From positions 1 to 13,307 of the forward strand of contig CALCCV010000044.1 in the NCBI GenBank assembly GCA_937900305.1: a DNA stretch of 13,307 bases, in the 5' to 3' direction. Origin of the DNA: an uncultured Pseudobdellovibrionaceae bacterium (GTDB taxonomy: Bacteria > Bdellovibrionota > Bdellovibrionia > Bdellovibrionales > Bdellovibrionaceae). Below, piece after piece: positions 1 through 7,232 of this stretch. Numbering within the stretch: position 1 is the first letter of the stretch; each line of letters opens with the position of its first letter. A program made the translations under genes and the position numbers. Below the pieces are notes generated by a model. That model was not told where the DNA came from. It was given only the letters and a program-made list of their open reading frames with translations, and searched no databases.

Positions 1-63
1 GCTAGCTCGGCGCGCCCGGGGTTGAACGCCTTGAGAACGTGCGCCGAAGCGCGGTTGGCGCCA
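1..63 (-). other. Unidentified high-GC coding-like fragment at the left edge
   Basis: Read on the minus strand from about 62, one frame is open to the edge and gives a peptide containing GANRASAHVLKAFNPG. Its third codon positions are almost all G or C, as in a coding frame of a high-GC genome. I do not recognise the family. The piece stops where the plus-strand beta-sandwich-like piece begins (about 58), so it is probably the first tile of the left-edge mosaic. It is too short for any functional statement. Confidence 0.25.
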
Positions 64-321
64 GAAATTACGCGCATCACGGCGCTCTCACCGGGCCGCA
101 GCTTCGCTATCGACGGCATCTGCTTTGGCGAACGCATCGGCCGCATGCAGATTGCCGGCGGGCCTGGCAACGGCGCAACGCTCACGTTCTCGAAGTGGAC
201 TGACACCCAGATCGTGGGTCAGGTCGGCAAGGTCAGCGGCGCTCGCGATGGCAACGTGGAACTTGCGTTGTTCACCGGTGACGGGCAACGGGCGGTGCCG
301 CGCATGGCGCGCTTCATCGCC
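58..321 (+). pseudogene. Fragment of a beta-sandwich (IPT/TIG-like) protein
   Basis: The plus-strand frame gives about 88 residues beginning PEITRITALSPG and ending RMARFIA. It has glycine-rich turns (IAGGPGNGA), a tryptophan (FSKWTDTQIVG) and alternating hydrophobic residues typical of a secreted immunoglobulin-like or IPT/TIG-type repeat. Third positions are G/C-rich. The frame has no proper start nearby, and after about residue 100 it runs antisense over other gene pieces, so only this section is real coding sequence. It is a fragment embedded in the mosaic, not an intact gene. The IPT/TIG assignment is by general appearance only; it could be another surface beta-domain. Confidence 0.4.
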
Positions 322-374
322 GAGCCGCGGAAGGTCTCGGCGAAGTCGTCCTGCGACATGGCGAGGACGCGCCG
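306..374 (-). pseudogene. Fragment resembling epoxyqueuosine reductase (QueG)
   Basis: On the minus strand this stretch encodes a peptide with LAMSQDDFAETFRGSAMKRA. It resembles the part of epoxyqueuosine reductase where a short helix is followed by F-x-G-S-x-(V/M)-K-R and, in complete proteins, by R-G-L-x-R-N. QueG performs the last step of queuosine synthesis in tRNA. Only about 23 residues are present. The homology ends on one side at the plus-strand beta-sandwich fragment and on the other at an acyl-CoA synthetase fragment in the same frame. The family call rests on a short motif and is moderate at best. Confidence 0.4.
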
Positions 375-507
375 CGCCACGTCGAACGCGCGCGTGGCGA
401 CCGGGCCCTTCTCGGCGACCTGGGTGAGGATGCGCCGCTCGAGCATCTGCCAGAGCGCGGGGACGCCGGCCATCGCCGTGATCTTCCCCTTGGAGAAGCC
501 CTCGTTG
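375..507 (-). pseudogene. Fragment of a long-chain acyl-CoA synthetase (AMP-binding)
   Basis: The minus strand encodes about 44 residues including the stretch GKITAMAGVPALWQMLERRI. This matches the region of AMP-forming acyl-CoA synthetases where (I/V)T-x-(A/M)-x-G-V-P-x-(L/M)-W-x-x-(L/M) precedes the acyl-binding segment. The following VAEKGPVATRAFDVA fits the helix after it. The nucleotide-binding P-loop and the C-terminal domain are absent. The piece is joined in frame, without linker, to a LysR-like fragment upstream and a QueG-like fragment downstream, which no normal protein would show. It is gene debris or assembly chimerism. Confidence 0.55.
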
Positions 508-516
508 AGGCCATCC

Positions 517-620
517 GCCGTGAGCTCGCGCACGACGATGCCCGGGTCGTCGGGGTCGATCGCGAGGTACGGCATCACAGCGATGCCCATGCCGACGCGC
601 ACCATGGCCTGCACCGCCGC
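517..620 (-). pseudogene. Fragment of a LysR-type regulator (effector-binding domain)
   Basis: The minus strand encodes AAVQAMVRVGMGIAVMP followed by YLAIDPDDPGIVVREL. This is the familiar end of the LysR substrate-binding domain, where a V-x-x-(G/A)-x-G-(I/V/L)-(A/G)-x-(L/M)-P motif is followed by a D/P-rich loop and V-x-R-x-L. The N-terminal winged helix-turn-helix and most of the effector domain are missing. The fragment runs into malate synthase sequence read from the other strand at about 610-620. Codons are strongly G/C-ending, unlike aceB. Confidence 0.6.
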
Positions 621-2018
621 GTTGAAATCACCGGCCCTGTTGAACGCAAAATGATGATTAACGCGCTCAACTCTGGCGCGAAAAGCTTCATGGCCGATTT
701 TGAAGACGCACTTTCACCCACTTGGGACAATATTTTAAATGGCCAATGGGCTCTGTTAGAAGCCGTCCGTGGACGCCTTGAATATGTTAACGAAGCTGGC
801 AAAGAGTACAAACTGAATGCGAATACGGCGACCTTGGTCGTTCGCCCGCGCGGCTGGCACATGACCGAGAGTCATGTTTTGATCAACGGCGAAGCCATTT
901 CGGCGAGCCTTTTTGACTTCGGAGTTTACTTTGCGCTGAATGCGCGTGAGCACAAGGCCCGTCAAAATGGTCCTTACTTTTATTTGCCAAAAATGGAAAG
1001 TCATCTTGAAGCCCGGCTGTGGAATGATGTTTTCACTTTCGCGCAAGAGTACTTCACAATTTCTCACGGCACCATCCGCGCCACTGTATTGATTGAGACC
1101 CTGCCCGCCGCTTTCGAAATGGAAGAGATTCTCTTTGAACTTCGAGATCACGCCGCCGGCCTCAATGCTGGTCGTTGGGATTATATTTTTAGCTTCATAA
1201 AATCCCAGGCCCACAATCCAGACTACTTGCTTCCCGACCGCGATCAAGTGACGATGACCTCACCATTCATGAAAGCTTACGCCAATCTTTTGGTCGAGAC
1301 CTGCCACCGCCGGGGAGCTCACGCCATGGGCGGAATGTCGGCTTTTATTCCCAATCGATCGCAACCTGAAGTCACCGCCAGCGCATTGGCAAAAGTCCGC
1401 GAAGACAAGCGCCGCGAAGCCTTAGCTGGATTCGATGGATCTTGGATTGCCCATCCTGACCTCGCCTCCACTGTCAGAGAAGAATTTGTGGCTGTCTTGG
1501 GCGAGCGAGATCACCAAAAAGATCAAACCCCAACAGTTCGCGCTCGCTATTTTGCCGGAGATCTTACAGATCCAAAAATTCCAGGCGGAACGATCACCGA
1601 GACGGGGCTTCGAAAAAACATTTCCGTTACGTTGAATTATCTCAACCATTGGCTCAGTGGCCGTGGTGCCGCAGCTATTCACAACCTGATGGAGGACATG
1701 GCTACGGCCGAGATCTCTCGCACTCAGCTTTGGCAGTGCTTGCATCACCACGCTGAGATCGCGGGTCGTCGCCACTTTGACCAAGAGCTCTTTTTGCAAT
1801 GGCTTGGCGAGGAATCCCAAGCCCTCATCGCTGCGGGGATCAGTCCCCACATTCCTCGCGCGACAGAGGTTCTCAAAACTCTGGTGCTCGATCCGCACCT
1901 CGCAAATTTTATGACAACGTCTTTAACTCCGATACTCAACACCATTTATAAACACGAAGAACAAGGGAGAAGTCATGGAGAGAAGCAGCCCCCAACGAAC
2001 CAACCCAGTAGCCCCTGA
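615..2018 (+). CDS. aceB: Malate synthase A, 5'-truncated
   Basis: Malate synthase condenses glyoxylate with acetyl-CoA to malate, the second step of the glyoxylate shunt. Homology starts abruptly in the conserved stretch RRVEITGPVERK-MMINALN (about 615 onward) and continues to the C-terminus. Signatures include FMADFEDALSP, the arginine-bearing VVRPRGWH, the family motif DHAAGLNAGRWDYIF, GAHAMGGMSAFIPN and the acid-bearing LMEDMATAEISR. Compared with E. coli AceB (533 residues), about 90 N-terminal residues are missing; unrelated high-GC gene pieces lie in their place. The first in-frame ATG is at 651, inside a conserved region, so it is not the native start. The C-terminus carries a proline/serine-rich tail reading into aceA, overlapping it by 44 bases. 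The enzyme identity is certain; the broken 5' end is probably an assembly or cloning artefact. Confidence 0.93.
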   Translation, partial: RRVEITGPVERKMMINALNSGAKSFMADFEDALSPTWDNILNGQWALLEAVRGRLEYVNEAGKEYKLNANTATLVVRPRGWHMTESHVLINGEAISASLFDFGVYFALNAREHKARQNGPYFYLPKMESHLEARLWNDVFTFAQEYFTISHGTIRATVLIETLPAAFEMEEILFELRDHAAGLNAGRWDYIFSFIKSQAHNPDYLLPDRDQVTMTSPFMKAYANLLVETCHRRGAHAMGGMSAFIPNRSQPEVTASALAKVREDKRREALAGFDGSWIAHPDLASTVREEFVAVLGERDHQKDQTPTVRARYFAGDLTDPKIPGGTITETGLRKNISVTLNYLNHWLSGRGAAAIHNLMEDMATAEISRTQLWQCLHHHAEIAGRRHFDQELFLQWLGEESQALIAAGISPHIPRATEVLKTLVLDPHLANFMTTSLTPILNTIYKHEEQGRSHGEKQPPTNQPSSP

Positions 2019-3336
2019 GGCCACTCGCGAAGAATTGGCCGCCAGCTGGCGCGATGAAAGATGGCTTGGCATTCAGCGCAACTACAAACCTGAAGAGGTT
2101 TTGCGTTTGCGCAGTTCATTGCCAATTCGCCACACACTCGCCGAACATGGCTCTCGCAAGCTGTGGACGCTGTTGCAGGATCCAAAAGAGTATGTGCACA
2201 CGTTCGGTGCCTACACCGGAGCCCAGGCCGTCCAAATGGTTCGAGCGGGTCTTAAAGCCATTTATTTGAGTGGCTGGCAGGTGGCCGCTGACGCCAACTT
2301 ATCAGGACAGACCTATCCAGATCAAAGTCTCTATCCAGCGAACTCAGTCCCCCAAGTGGTTCGCCGAATTAACAATGCTCTTCAGCGCGCCGATCAGGTT
2401 GAGCGAACCTCTGGACAAGGTGAAAAATCCTTAGACTGGTATGCTCCCATCGTGGCTGATGCCGAAGCGGGCTTTGGTGGTCCACTCCACGCTTTTGAAC
2501 TGATGAAATCAATGATTGAAGCTGGAGCCAGCGCCGTTCACTTCGAAGATCAACTTGCCGCTGAAAAAAAATGTGGCCACTTGGCAGGCAAAGTTCTTTT
2601 GCCAACCGCCAACTTCATCAGAACATTGCAAGCAGCTCGTTTGGCGGCTGATGTGATGGATGTTCCAAGCCTCATCGTGGCTCGAACAGATGCTCACTCT
2701 GCGAATTTGATGACCTCCGACGTGGATCCCGCAGATCACCCCTTCCTAACAGGTCAGCGCACGTCGGAGGGCTATTATCACATTCGCGGCGGCTTACCTT
2801 ACGCGATCGCCCGTGGGTTGGCTTATGCTCCTTGGGCCGATGTACTTTGGTTTGAAACTTCCACACCTGATTTTGCAGAAGCCGAAGAATTTGCTGCGGC
2901 CATTCACGCAAAATTTCCTGGCAAGATTTTGGCCTACAATTGTTCGCCATCTTTCAACTGGAAAAAGTATCTGTCGGATGACGAAATCGCGAGTTTCCAG
3001 ACCCGACTGGGTCGGCTGGGTTACCGCTTCCAATTCATCACCTTGGCTGGTTGGCACTTGAATAACTACCACACGTTTGATTTGGCTAAGCGCTATAAGA
3101 CCGAAGGCATGAGCGCTTACGTCAACTTGCAAGAGCGTGAATTTGCCGACGCCGGCGTTGGGTATACGGCCGTTCGCCACCAACAAGAGGTTGGCACTGG
3201 TTATTTCGACCAAGTTCTGACGACCATCACTGAAGGCAAAGGTTCCACCTCAGCAATGGCTGGCTCGACTGAAAAAGAGCAGTTTCACCAAACAACTAAA
3301 ACGACAGGCTCTAAAATAGCAGAAGTTGTTAGTTAA
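1975..3336 (+). CDS. aceA: Isocitrate lyase
   Basis: Isocitrate lyase cleaves isocitrate to succinate and glyoxylate, the first step of the glyoxylate shunt, and feeds the malate synthase encoded just upstream. The 453-residue protein is close to the usual bacterial length (about 430-450). Diagnostic elements are the TGAQA segment (81-85), the metal-binding VADAEAGFGGP (161-170), HFEDQ (189-193), the catalytic KKCGH loop with Cys200 (198-202), ARTDA (236-240), NCSPSFNW (322-329) and the STEKEQF tail (431-437). The start at 1975 is supported by AGGGAGA (1964-1970) four bases upstream and lies within the last codons of aceB, so the two are one transcription unit, probably translationally coupled. 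A strong hairpin terminator follows about 40 bases after the stop. No regulator site is visible because the operon promoter is lost. Confidence 0.97.
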   Translation: MERSSPQRTNPVAPEATREELAASWRDERWLGIQRNYKPEEVLRLRSSLPIRHTLAEHGSRKLWTLLQDPKEYVHTFGAYTGAQAVQMVRAGLKAIYLSGWQVAADANLSGQTYPDQSLYPANSVPQVVRRINNALQRADQVERTSGQGEKSLDWYAPIVADAEAGFGGPLHAFELMKSMIEAGASAVHFEDQLAAEKKCGHLAGKVLLPTANFIRTLQAARLAADVMDVPSLIVARTDAHSANLMTSDVDPADHPFLTGQRTSEGYYHIRGGLPYAIARGLAYAPWADVLWFETSTPDFAEAEEFAAAIHAKFPGKILAYNCSPSFNWKKYLSDDEIASFQTRLGRLGYRFQFITLAGWHLNNYHTFDLAKRYKTEGMSAYVNLQEREFADAGVGYTAVRHQQEVGTGYFDQVLTTITEGKGSTSAMAGSTEKEQFHQTTKTTGSKIAEVVS

Positions 3337-3377
3337 TTTTTGCTGAGAGATCGAAGGAAAATGACGGAATAAGTCTG

Positions 3378-3410
3378 AAAAAAAGCGGGGCAAGAATCCC
3401 GCTTTTTTTT
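3378..3410. terminator. Bidirectional Rho-independent terminator between aceA and scpB
   Basis: A run of seven A's and AGCGGG (left arm to about 3389) pairs across an eight-base loop (GCAAGAAT) with CCCGCT followed by eight T's (to 3410). It gives a G/C core with a T run on the plus strand and, through the A run, a T run on the minus strand. It sits between the convergent ends of aceA (3336) and scpB (3426), so it can end both transcripts. Confidence 0.9.
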
Positions 3411-3425
3411 GCCTTCACTCGAGTG

Positions 3426-4925
3426 TTACTCTTCGAGATCGGCGCTGGGAGTGTCTCCGAATTCGCGCTCCATATCTGATGGCGCCTCTTCAAAATCGAT
3501 CCCTTCGGCCAAATGGGAATCCTCCTCGCGCATTTTTTGCTCAGCGTGATGTGCGGCCTCGGCGTCGACGTGCGTGGCTTCAGGAACCACTTCGCCTTCC
3601 TCATTCAAAACCGGCGTAGCATTGCCCGCCATCAACTGTTCATCGTAGCGTTTCAACCAATTTTTATCCCGATCGGTGACGACTTCGTTAAAGAGCAAGG
3701 CCTCGCGAATGCCATCTGCTTTTTCTTTGTCTTTTTGCGCTTTCTGGCGACGTTTTTCTTCTTCAAAAAACTCAGAGGAGGTGGAAATCTTTTCGAGACT
3801 GTTTTGAATTTTGGAGAGTTCATCCTCCCCTTCGGAATAAGAATTTGTGATCGACTGAGACATCGTGTCTGTGATGTCTGAGAGCGTGCTCTTTCGCTCC
3901 GGCTCGAACTCTTCGGAGATCCCCTCGGGAATCAACTCGTCGATTTGTGAAAGAGTGGGAAGCTCTTTGAGATTGCGGAGTCCAAAAATTTCTAAAAATT
4001 TTCGAGACGTGGCATACTGCATGGGTCGCCCCGGCAACTCACTCTTACCTTCAAACTGCACAAGGCCTTTTTCCATCAGCGCACGGAGCAAGTGACCAGA
4101 TTCAACTCCGCGAATTTCATCCATCTCAGATTTTACGATGGGTTGTTTGTAAGCAACGATGGCCAAAACTTCCAGAGCCGGGCCCGAGAGTTTAAAGGAA
4201 CGGGCCTTCATGTTGCGCTTGATGAATTTGATATGATCGTACTTTGTTCTTAGCTGATAGCCACCCACCACTTCTTCTAAACTGACACCGCGGCGGGCCC
4301 CAGCCATATCGACGGCCAGGCGATCCAGCGCGCGGCGGATTCTGTCAGTTCGAACGTTAGTACCTTTAAATACTAACTTAATGGCTGCCATGCTGACCGG
4401 GCGATCTGAAGCAAACAATATTCCTTCGATGATCGATTCCACCTGCTCGTCTTCGAGAAAATCCAGATCTTCGATTTCAGCGCTTTCGAAAGCATCCAAC
4501 TCACTACCGGAAACATCGGCAGCTGGTTCCTCAGTGAAGAGCGTGCGTTGACCATCAGGCAAAGTGCGGTGTTGGCCATTCGTCGCCAAAAAATGGTCCT
4601 CCTCACTAATGCCAGCGTCACCTTCGGCCACGGGTTCATCGCCATCAGTCGCTATCTCGGCCGCCTCTTCCTCATCGCTCTCCTCCACGAAAAGCATCTC
4701 CTCAGAGAGCAGGTCTTCGACTGTGAGCTCACCACTTCCTGCACCAACATCGTCTTCATTGACAGCCGGACGATCTTCAAGAGTTTCGGCAAAATGCATT
4801 TCGCCAGATGTCTCAATCTTTTCCGCTAGGGTGTCTTCGCCTCCAGATTCGGCAGATGTTTCCGCCTCCGGTGGAGGGACGGCGCGAAGATGATTTTTCT
4901 TCTTAGTTTTCTTTTTCTCAGACAT
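3426..4925 (-). CDS. scpB: Segregation and condensation protein B with long acidic extensions
   Basis: ScpB binds ScpA in the Smc-ScpAB condensin that compacts chromosomes and helps segregate them. From the start at 4925 the protein has 499 residues; typical ScpB has about 200. The conserved tandem winged-helix core spans roughly residues 159-335, with VESIIEGILFAS, GYQLRTK, LSGPALEVLAIVAYKQPI, LMEKGLVQFEGKSELPGRP and YATSRKFLEIFGL. Before it lies a lysine-rich start (MSEKKKTKKKNHLR) and about 140 acidic, low-complexity residues. After it come about 160 charged residues including a probable coiled coil (EFFEEEKRRQKAQKDKEK). An upstream in-frame start at 5009 exists, but the AGGGGA site at 4931-4936, five bases before 4925, and the 8-base overlap with the scpA stop favour 4925. 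It is the last gene of the M50-trpS-scpA-scpB operon. Confidence 0.93.
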   Translation of the reverse strand: MSEKKKTKKKNHLRAVPPPEAETSAESGGEDTLAEKIETSGEMHFAETLEDRPAVNEDDVGAGSGELTVEDLLSEEMLFVEESDEEEAAEIATDGDEPVAEGDAGISEEDHFLATNGQHRTLPDGQRTLFTEEPAADVSGSELDAFESAEIEDLDFLEDEQVESIIEGILFASDRPVSMAAIKLVFKGTNVRTDRIRRALDRLAVDMAGARRGVSLEEVVGGYQLRTKYDHIKFIKRNMKARSFKLSGPALEVLAIVAYKQPIVKSEMDEIRGVESGHLLRALMEKGLVQFEGKSELPGRPMQYATSRKFLEIFGLRNLKELPTLSQIDELIPEGISEEFEPERKSTLSDITDTMSQSITNSYSEGEDELSKIQNSLEKISTSSEFFEEEKRRQKAQKDKEKADGIREALLFNEVVTDRDKNWLKRYDEQLMAGNATPVLNEEGEVVPEATHVDAEAAHHAEQKMREEDSHLAEGIDFEEAPSDMEREFGDTPSADLEE

Positions 4926-6207
4926 TGGCGTCCCCTTCTGGGTTCTGATCTTCGGAGGCAGGTGGCTCTTCAGCCAGGATATCGGGTTCAGGTTCATTCT
5001 TAGATTCATTCACTGCGTGGTGCACCGATTCAATCACAACCTCTGATTCGGTTTCCATAAAGTCGAGATTCAAACCGAGCGTGCGAATCAGCTCGTCGAC
5101 ACTTTCAGAATTTTCAGGACCTTTGCGAAGGCCTAATTCAATTTCAGCTTGGAAGATCTCGTCATCAGACGCAATTTCTTCGACGGCAAGGTCCGCATCT
5201 GATTTTTCAGCGAGTGGGCCATCAGCCCCTTCCACTTCGCCTTCGTCAGAAAGATTTTCTTGGCCATAAATATCGAACGCGTCGGCCACAGTTTCATCCG
5301 AGGCCTTTAACAAATCGAGGTCGCTAAGCTCCACAGCACCCATGGCCGGCTCCTCAAGACTCAAGCTCGCCAAGTTCTGGGCGGCGGTGGACTCCTCGGT
5401 CGATGGCGTTGCCATTAAAGTTTCAGCGGTGATCGTAGCGGCGGCGGCATCGTACTCTTCCACTTTCCCGATCACGTCCTGGGTGATAGCGCGTTTGGTT
5501 TCAATCCAAATTTCTGAATAAACATCACTTTGGAACAAAAAAACGTAACCCATTTTTGCGAGTTCTAAGACAGACAGAAATGTAATCAAGATTTGCCGAG
5601 ACCGGAGGTCGTTGGCTTTGTAGAGTTCTGACATTCCGATCGAATGACCAGGAACAAGTCGCTCACGCATCTCCAAAATGCGACTGGCGATGGATTGAAG
5701 CTTCAGACCCACTTCGTGGACTTTCTTCTTAGCGGTCTTCAAAACGTTGCGATAGCTGGTGATCAGTGAAAACAGTGCATTTTCTTCAAGCTCGATCTCT
5801 TCGGGAGCCGTTTGTAAATCTTCGCGCAGTCCGCGCAACAAGAGATCACGACCGACCCAAGCTCGCTCATTCAGTAACCGAGCGCCCTCTTGAAATTTTT
5901 GGTATTCCAAAAGTCGTTGCACGAGTTCTTTTCGTGGATCTTCGGACTCAACGATTTCACCTTGTTCATTGTATTGCGGAAGCAGCATCCGAGATTTGAT
6001 TTGAATTAGCGTCGCCGCCATCGCGACGAACTCGCCCGCCATTTCGAGATCCAACTCTCGCATTTGCCGTACGTATTCCAGGTACTGGCCCGTGATTTCA
6101 TGGATGTTGATATCCATGATGTCCATCTCTTCTTTGCGAATGAGATAAAGCAACAGGGCCAACGGGCCTTCGAATTTCGGCAAATGAACCAATAAACTCA
6201 TAGCCAC
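4918..6207 (-). CDS. scpA: Segregation and condensation protein A with acidic tail
   Basis: ScpA is the kleisin subunit of the Smc-ScpAB complex; its N-terminus binds the Smc neck and its C-terminal winged helix closes the ring on the Smc head. The N-terminal kleisin signature is clear: LPKFEGPLALLLYLIRKEEMDI (residues 9-30), IHEITGQYLEYV, and MAATLIQIKSRMLLPQ (63-78). The C-terminal winged helix is at about 203-240 (QILITFLSVLELAKMGYVFL). ScpA usually ends near there, at about 230-270 residues; this protein runs to 429 with a strongly acidic tail from about 246. The start is GTG at 6207 or ATG at 6201. The ATG forms an ATGA overlap with the trpS stop, while AGGGA lies four bases before the GTG. 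Either is coupled to trpS. scpB follows with an 8-base overlap. Confidence 0.94.
   Translation of the reverse strand: MAMSLLVHLPKFEGPLALLLYLIRKEEMDIMDINIHEITGQYLEYVRQMRELDLEMAGEFVAMAATLIQIKSRMLLPQYNEQGEIVESEDPRKELVQRLLEYQKFQEGARLLNERAWVGRDLLLRGLREDLQTAPEEIELEENALFSLITSYRNVLKTAKKKVHEVGLKLQSIASRILEMRERLVPGHSIGMSELYKANDLRSRQILITFLSVLELAKMGYVFLFQSDVYSEIWIETKRAITQDVIGKVEEYDAAAATITAETLMATPSTEESTAAQNLASLSLEEPAMGAVELSDLDLLKASDETVADAFDIYGQENLSDEGEVEGADGPLAEKSDADLAVEEIASDDEIFQAEIELGLRKGPENSESVDELIRTLGLNLDFMETESEVVIESVHHAVNESKNEPEPDILAEEPPASEDQNPEGDANV
4931..4936 (-). promoter_or_regulatory. Ribosome binding site of scpB
   Basis: Read on the minus strand this is AGGGGA, five bases before the ATG at 4925. 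It lies inside the last codons of scpA and selects the internal methionine over the in-frame start 28 codons upstream (5009), which lies entirely within scpA. Confidence 0.75.
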
Positions 6208-7232
6208 TTCATCCCTTTGCGAACCTCCTGCAACGTGATCTGGGCTTCACTTCGAGCCTTTTCAGCACCCTGCTGCAAAATTTTGTCGAGGTCTGAGCCA
6301 GGCTTCAAGAGTTCTTGTTTTTTGATGCGTGGCTCAGCCATTTTTTTTTCGATATTTTCGGTCAATCGACCTTTGCAGTCGCCACAGCCTATACCGGCAG
6401 ACCGGCAACCCGATTCGACCCAGGCCAAATCCTCGGTCGTTGAGTAAAGCTTGTGATAGCCATACACTGAACATTTTGTCGGCTCCCCGACATCCTCACG
6501 CCGAATGCGCGCGGGATCTGTCACCATGGAGTTGACCTTTTTGCGAAGGCTCTTTTCACTCTCTTCAATGAGAAAAAGAGTGTTGTTATAGGACTTCGAC
6601 ATCTTTCGGCCATCGAGTCCTGCCACCAAGGGGGTATCGGTCAGCAGCGCCTGCGGCTCAGGAATTTTCAACTTATACAGGTTATTGAGGCGGCGAATGA
6701 TTTCCCGAGTGAGCTCGAGATGAGCCACTTGGTCTTGTCCCACCGGCACGCCATCTCCGCGATAGATGGCAATGTCTGCGGCCTGCAAGACCGGGTACGC
6801 AAATCGTCCTAAGTTGTAAGTGTCATTGGCTTTATTTTCTTCTTCAGAGTCTTTCCAAGTGGGAACGCGCTCGAGCCATCCCTTGGGAGTGAGATTGGCT
6901 AAAATCAAAAATAACTCCAAATGTTCGGGCACCATACTTTGCACGAAAATGGTCGAACGATTGGGATCAAGACCGATGGCCAAACACTCTGCGATCGTTT
7001 CCCGAGTCCAAGCGTGCATTTCACCAGGAACTTTGTAAGCGGTCGTAAATCCGTGCCAGTCCATTGCGCCAAAAAAACACTGATACTTCTCCTGGAGTTC
7101 GAGCCAGTTGCGAAGTGTGCCCCAGAAATGGCCAATGTGAAGGCGCCCCGAGACCCGAATGCCGCTCATGACCCGGCGAATGGGCCGCGCGGAAGGAGCC
7201 GCGGCCGCAGAAGATCTGTCTGCACCACTCAT
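6198..7232 (-). CDS. trpS: Tryptophanyl-tRNA synthetase, [4Fe-4S] type
   Basis: TrpRS is the class I synthetase that charges tRNA-Trp. From the start at 7232 it has 344 residues, near the usual 330. It shows the HIGH motif (GRLHIGHFWG, residues 29-38), the catalytic-domain DWHGFTTAY, the tryptophan-site segment PVLQAADIAIY with VPVGQDQVAHLELTREI, and the KMSKS loop (GRKMSKSYNN, 208-217). In the C-terminal anticodon-binding half, Cys254, Cys276, Cys283 and Cys286 give the spacing C-x21-C-x6-C-x2-C (ending GCGDCK). This is the signature of TrpRS enzymes that carry a [4Fe-4S] cluster, known from Thermotoga maritima, where the first gap is 22. The start is chosen from the ATGA overlap with the upstream M50 gene; an in-frame codon at 7277 and Met at 7169 (MSGIRVSG) are alternatives. 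Confidence 0.95.
   Translation of the reverse strand: MSGADRSSAAAAPSARPIRRVMSGIRVSGRLHIGHFWGTLRNWLELQEKYQCFFGAMDWHGFTTAYKVPGEMHAWTRETIAECLAIGLDPNRSTIFVQSMVPEHLELFLILANLTPKGWLERVPTWKDSEEENKANDTYNLGRFAYPVLQAADIAIYRGDGVPVGQDQVAHLELTREIIRRLNNLYKLKIPEPQALLTDTPLVAGLDGRKMSKSYNNTLFLIEESEKSLRKKVNSMVTDPARIRREDVGEPTKCSVYGYHKLYSTTEDLAWVESGCRSAGIGCGDCKGRLTENIEKKMAEPRIKKQELLKPGSDLDKILQQGAEKARSEAQITLQEVRKGMKWL

Noticed and set aside
219..614. A single 131-residue minus-strand gene
   Set aside because: It joins pieces of three unrelated families and then runs antisense into the beta-sandwich fragment; no family has this architecture.
651..653. ATG at 651 as the native start of malate synthase
   Set aside because: Conserved residues RRVEITGPVERK are encoded in frame immediately upstream, so the real start is further up and missing.
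22..654. A single 210-residue plus-strand gene across the left edge
   Set aside because: Only the first 100 residues look protein-like; the rest is antisense to LysR, acyl-CoA synthetase and QueG-like sequence, and it ends in aceB out of frame.
756..1247. 163-residue minus-strand frame within aceB
   Set aside because: It is an antisense shadow of strongly conserved malate synthase coding sequence.
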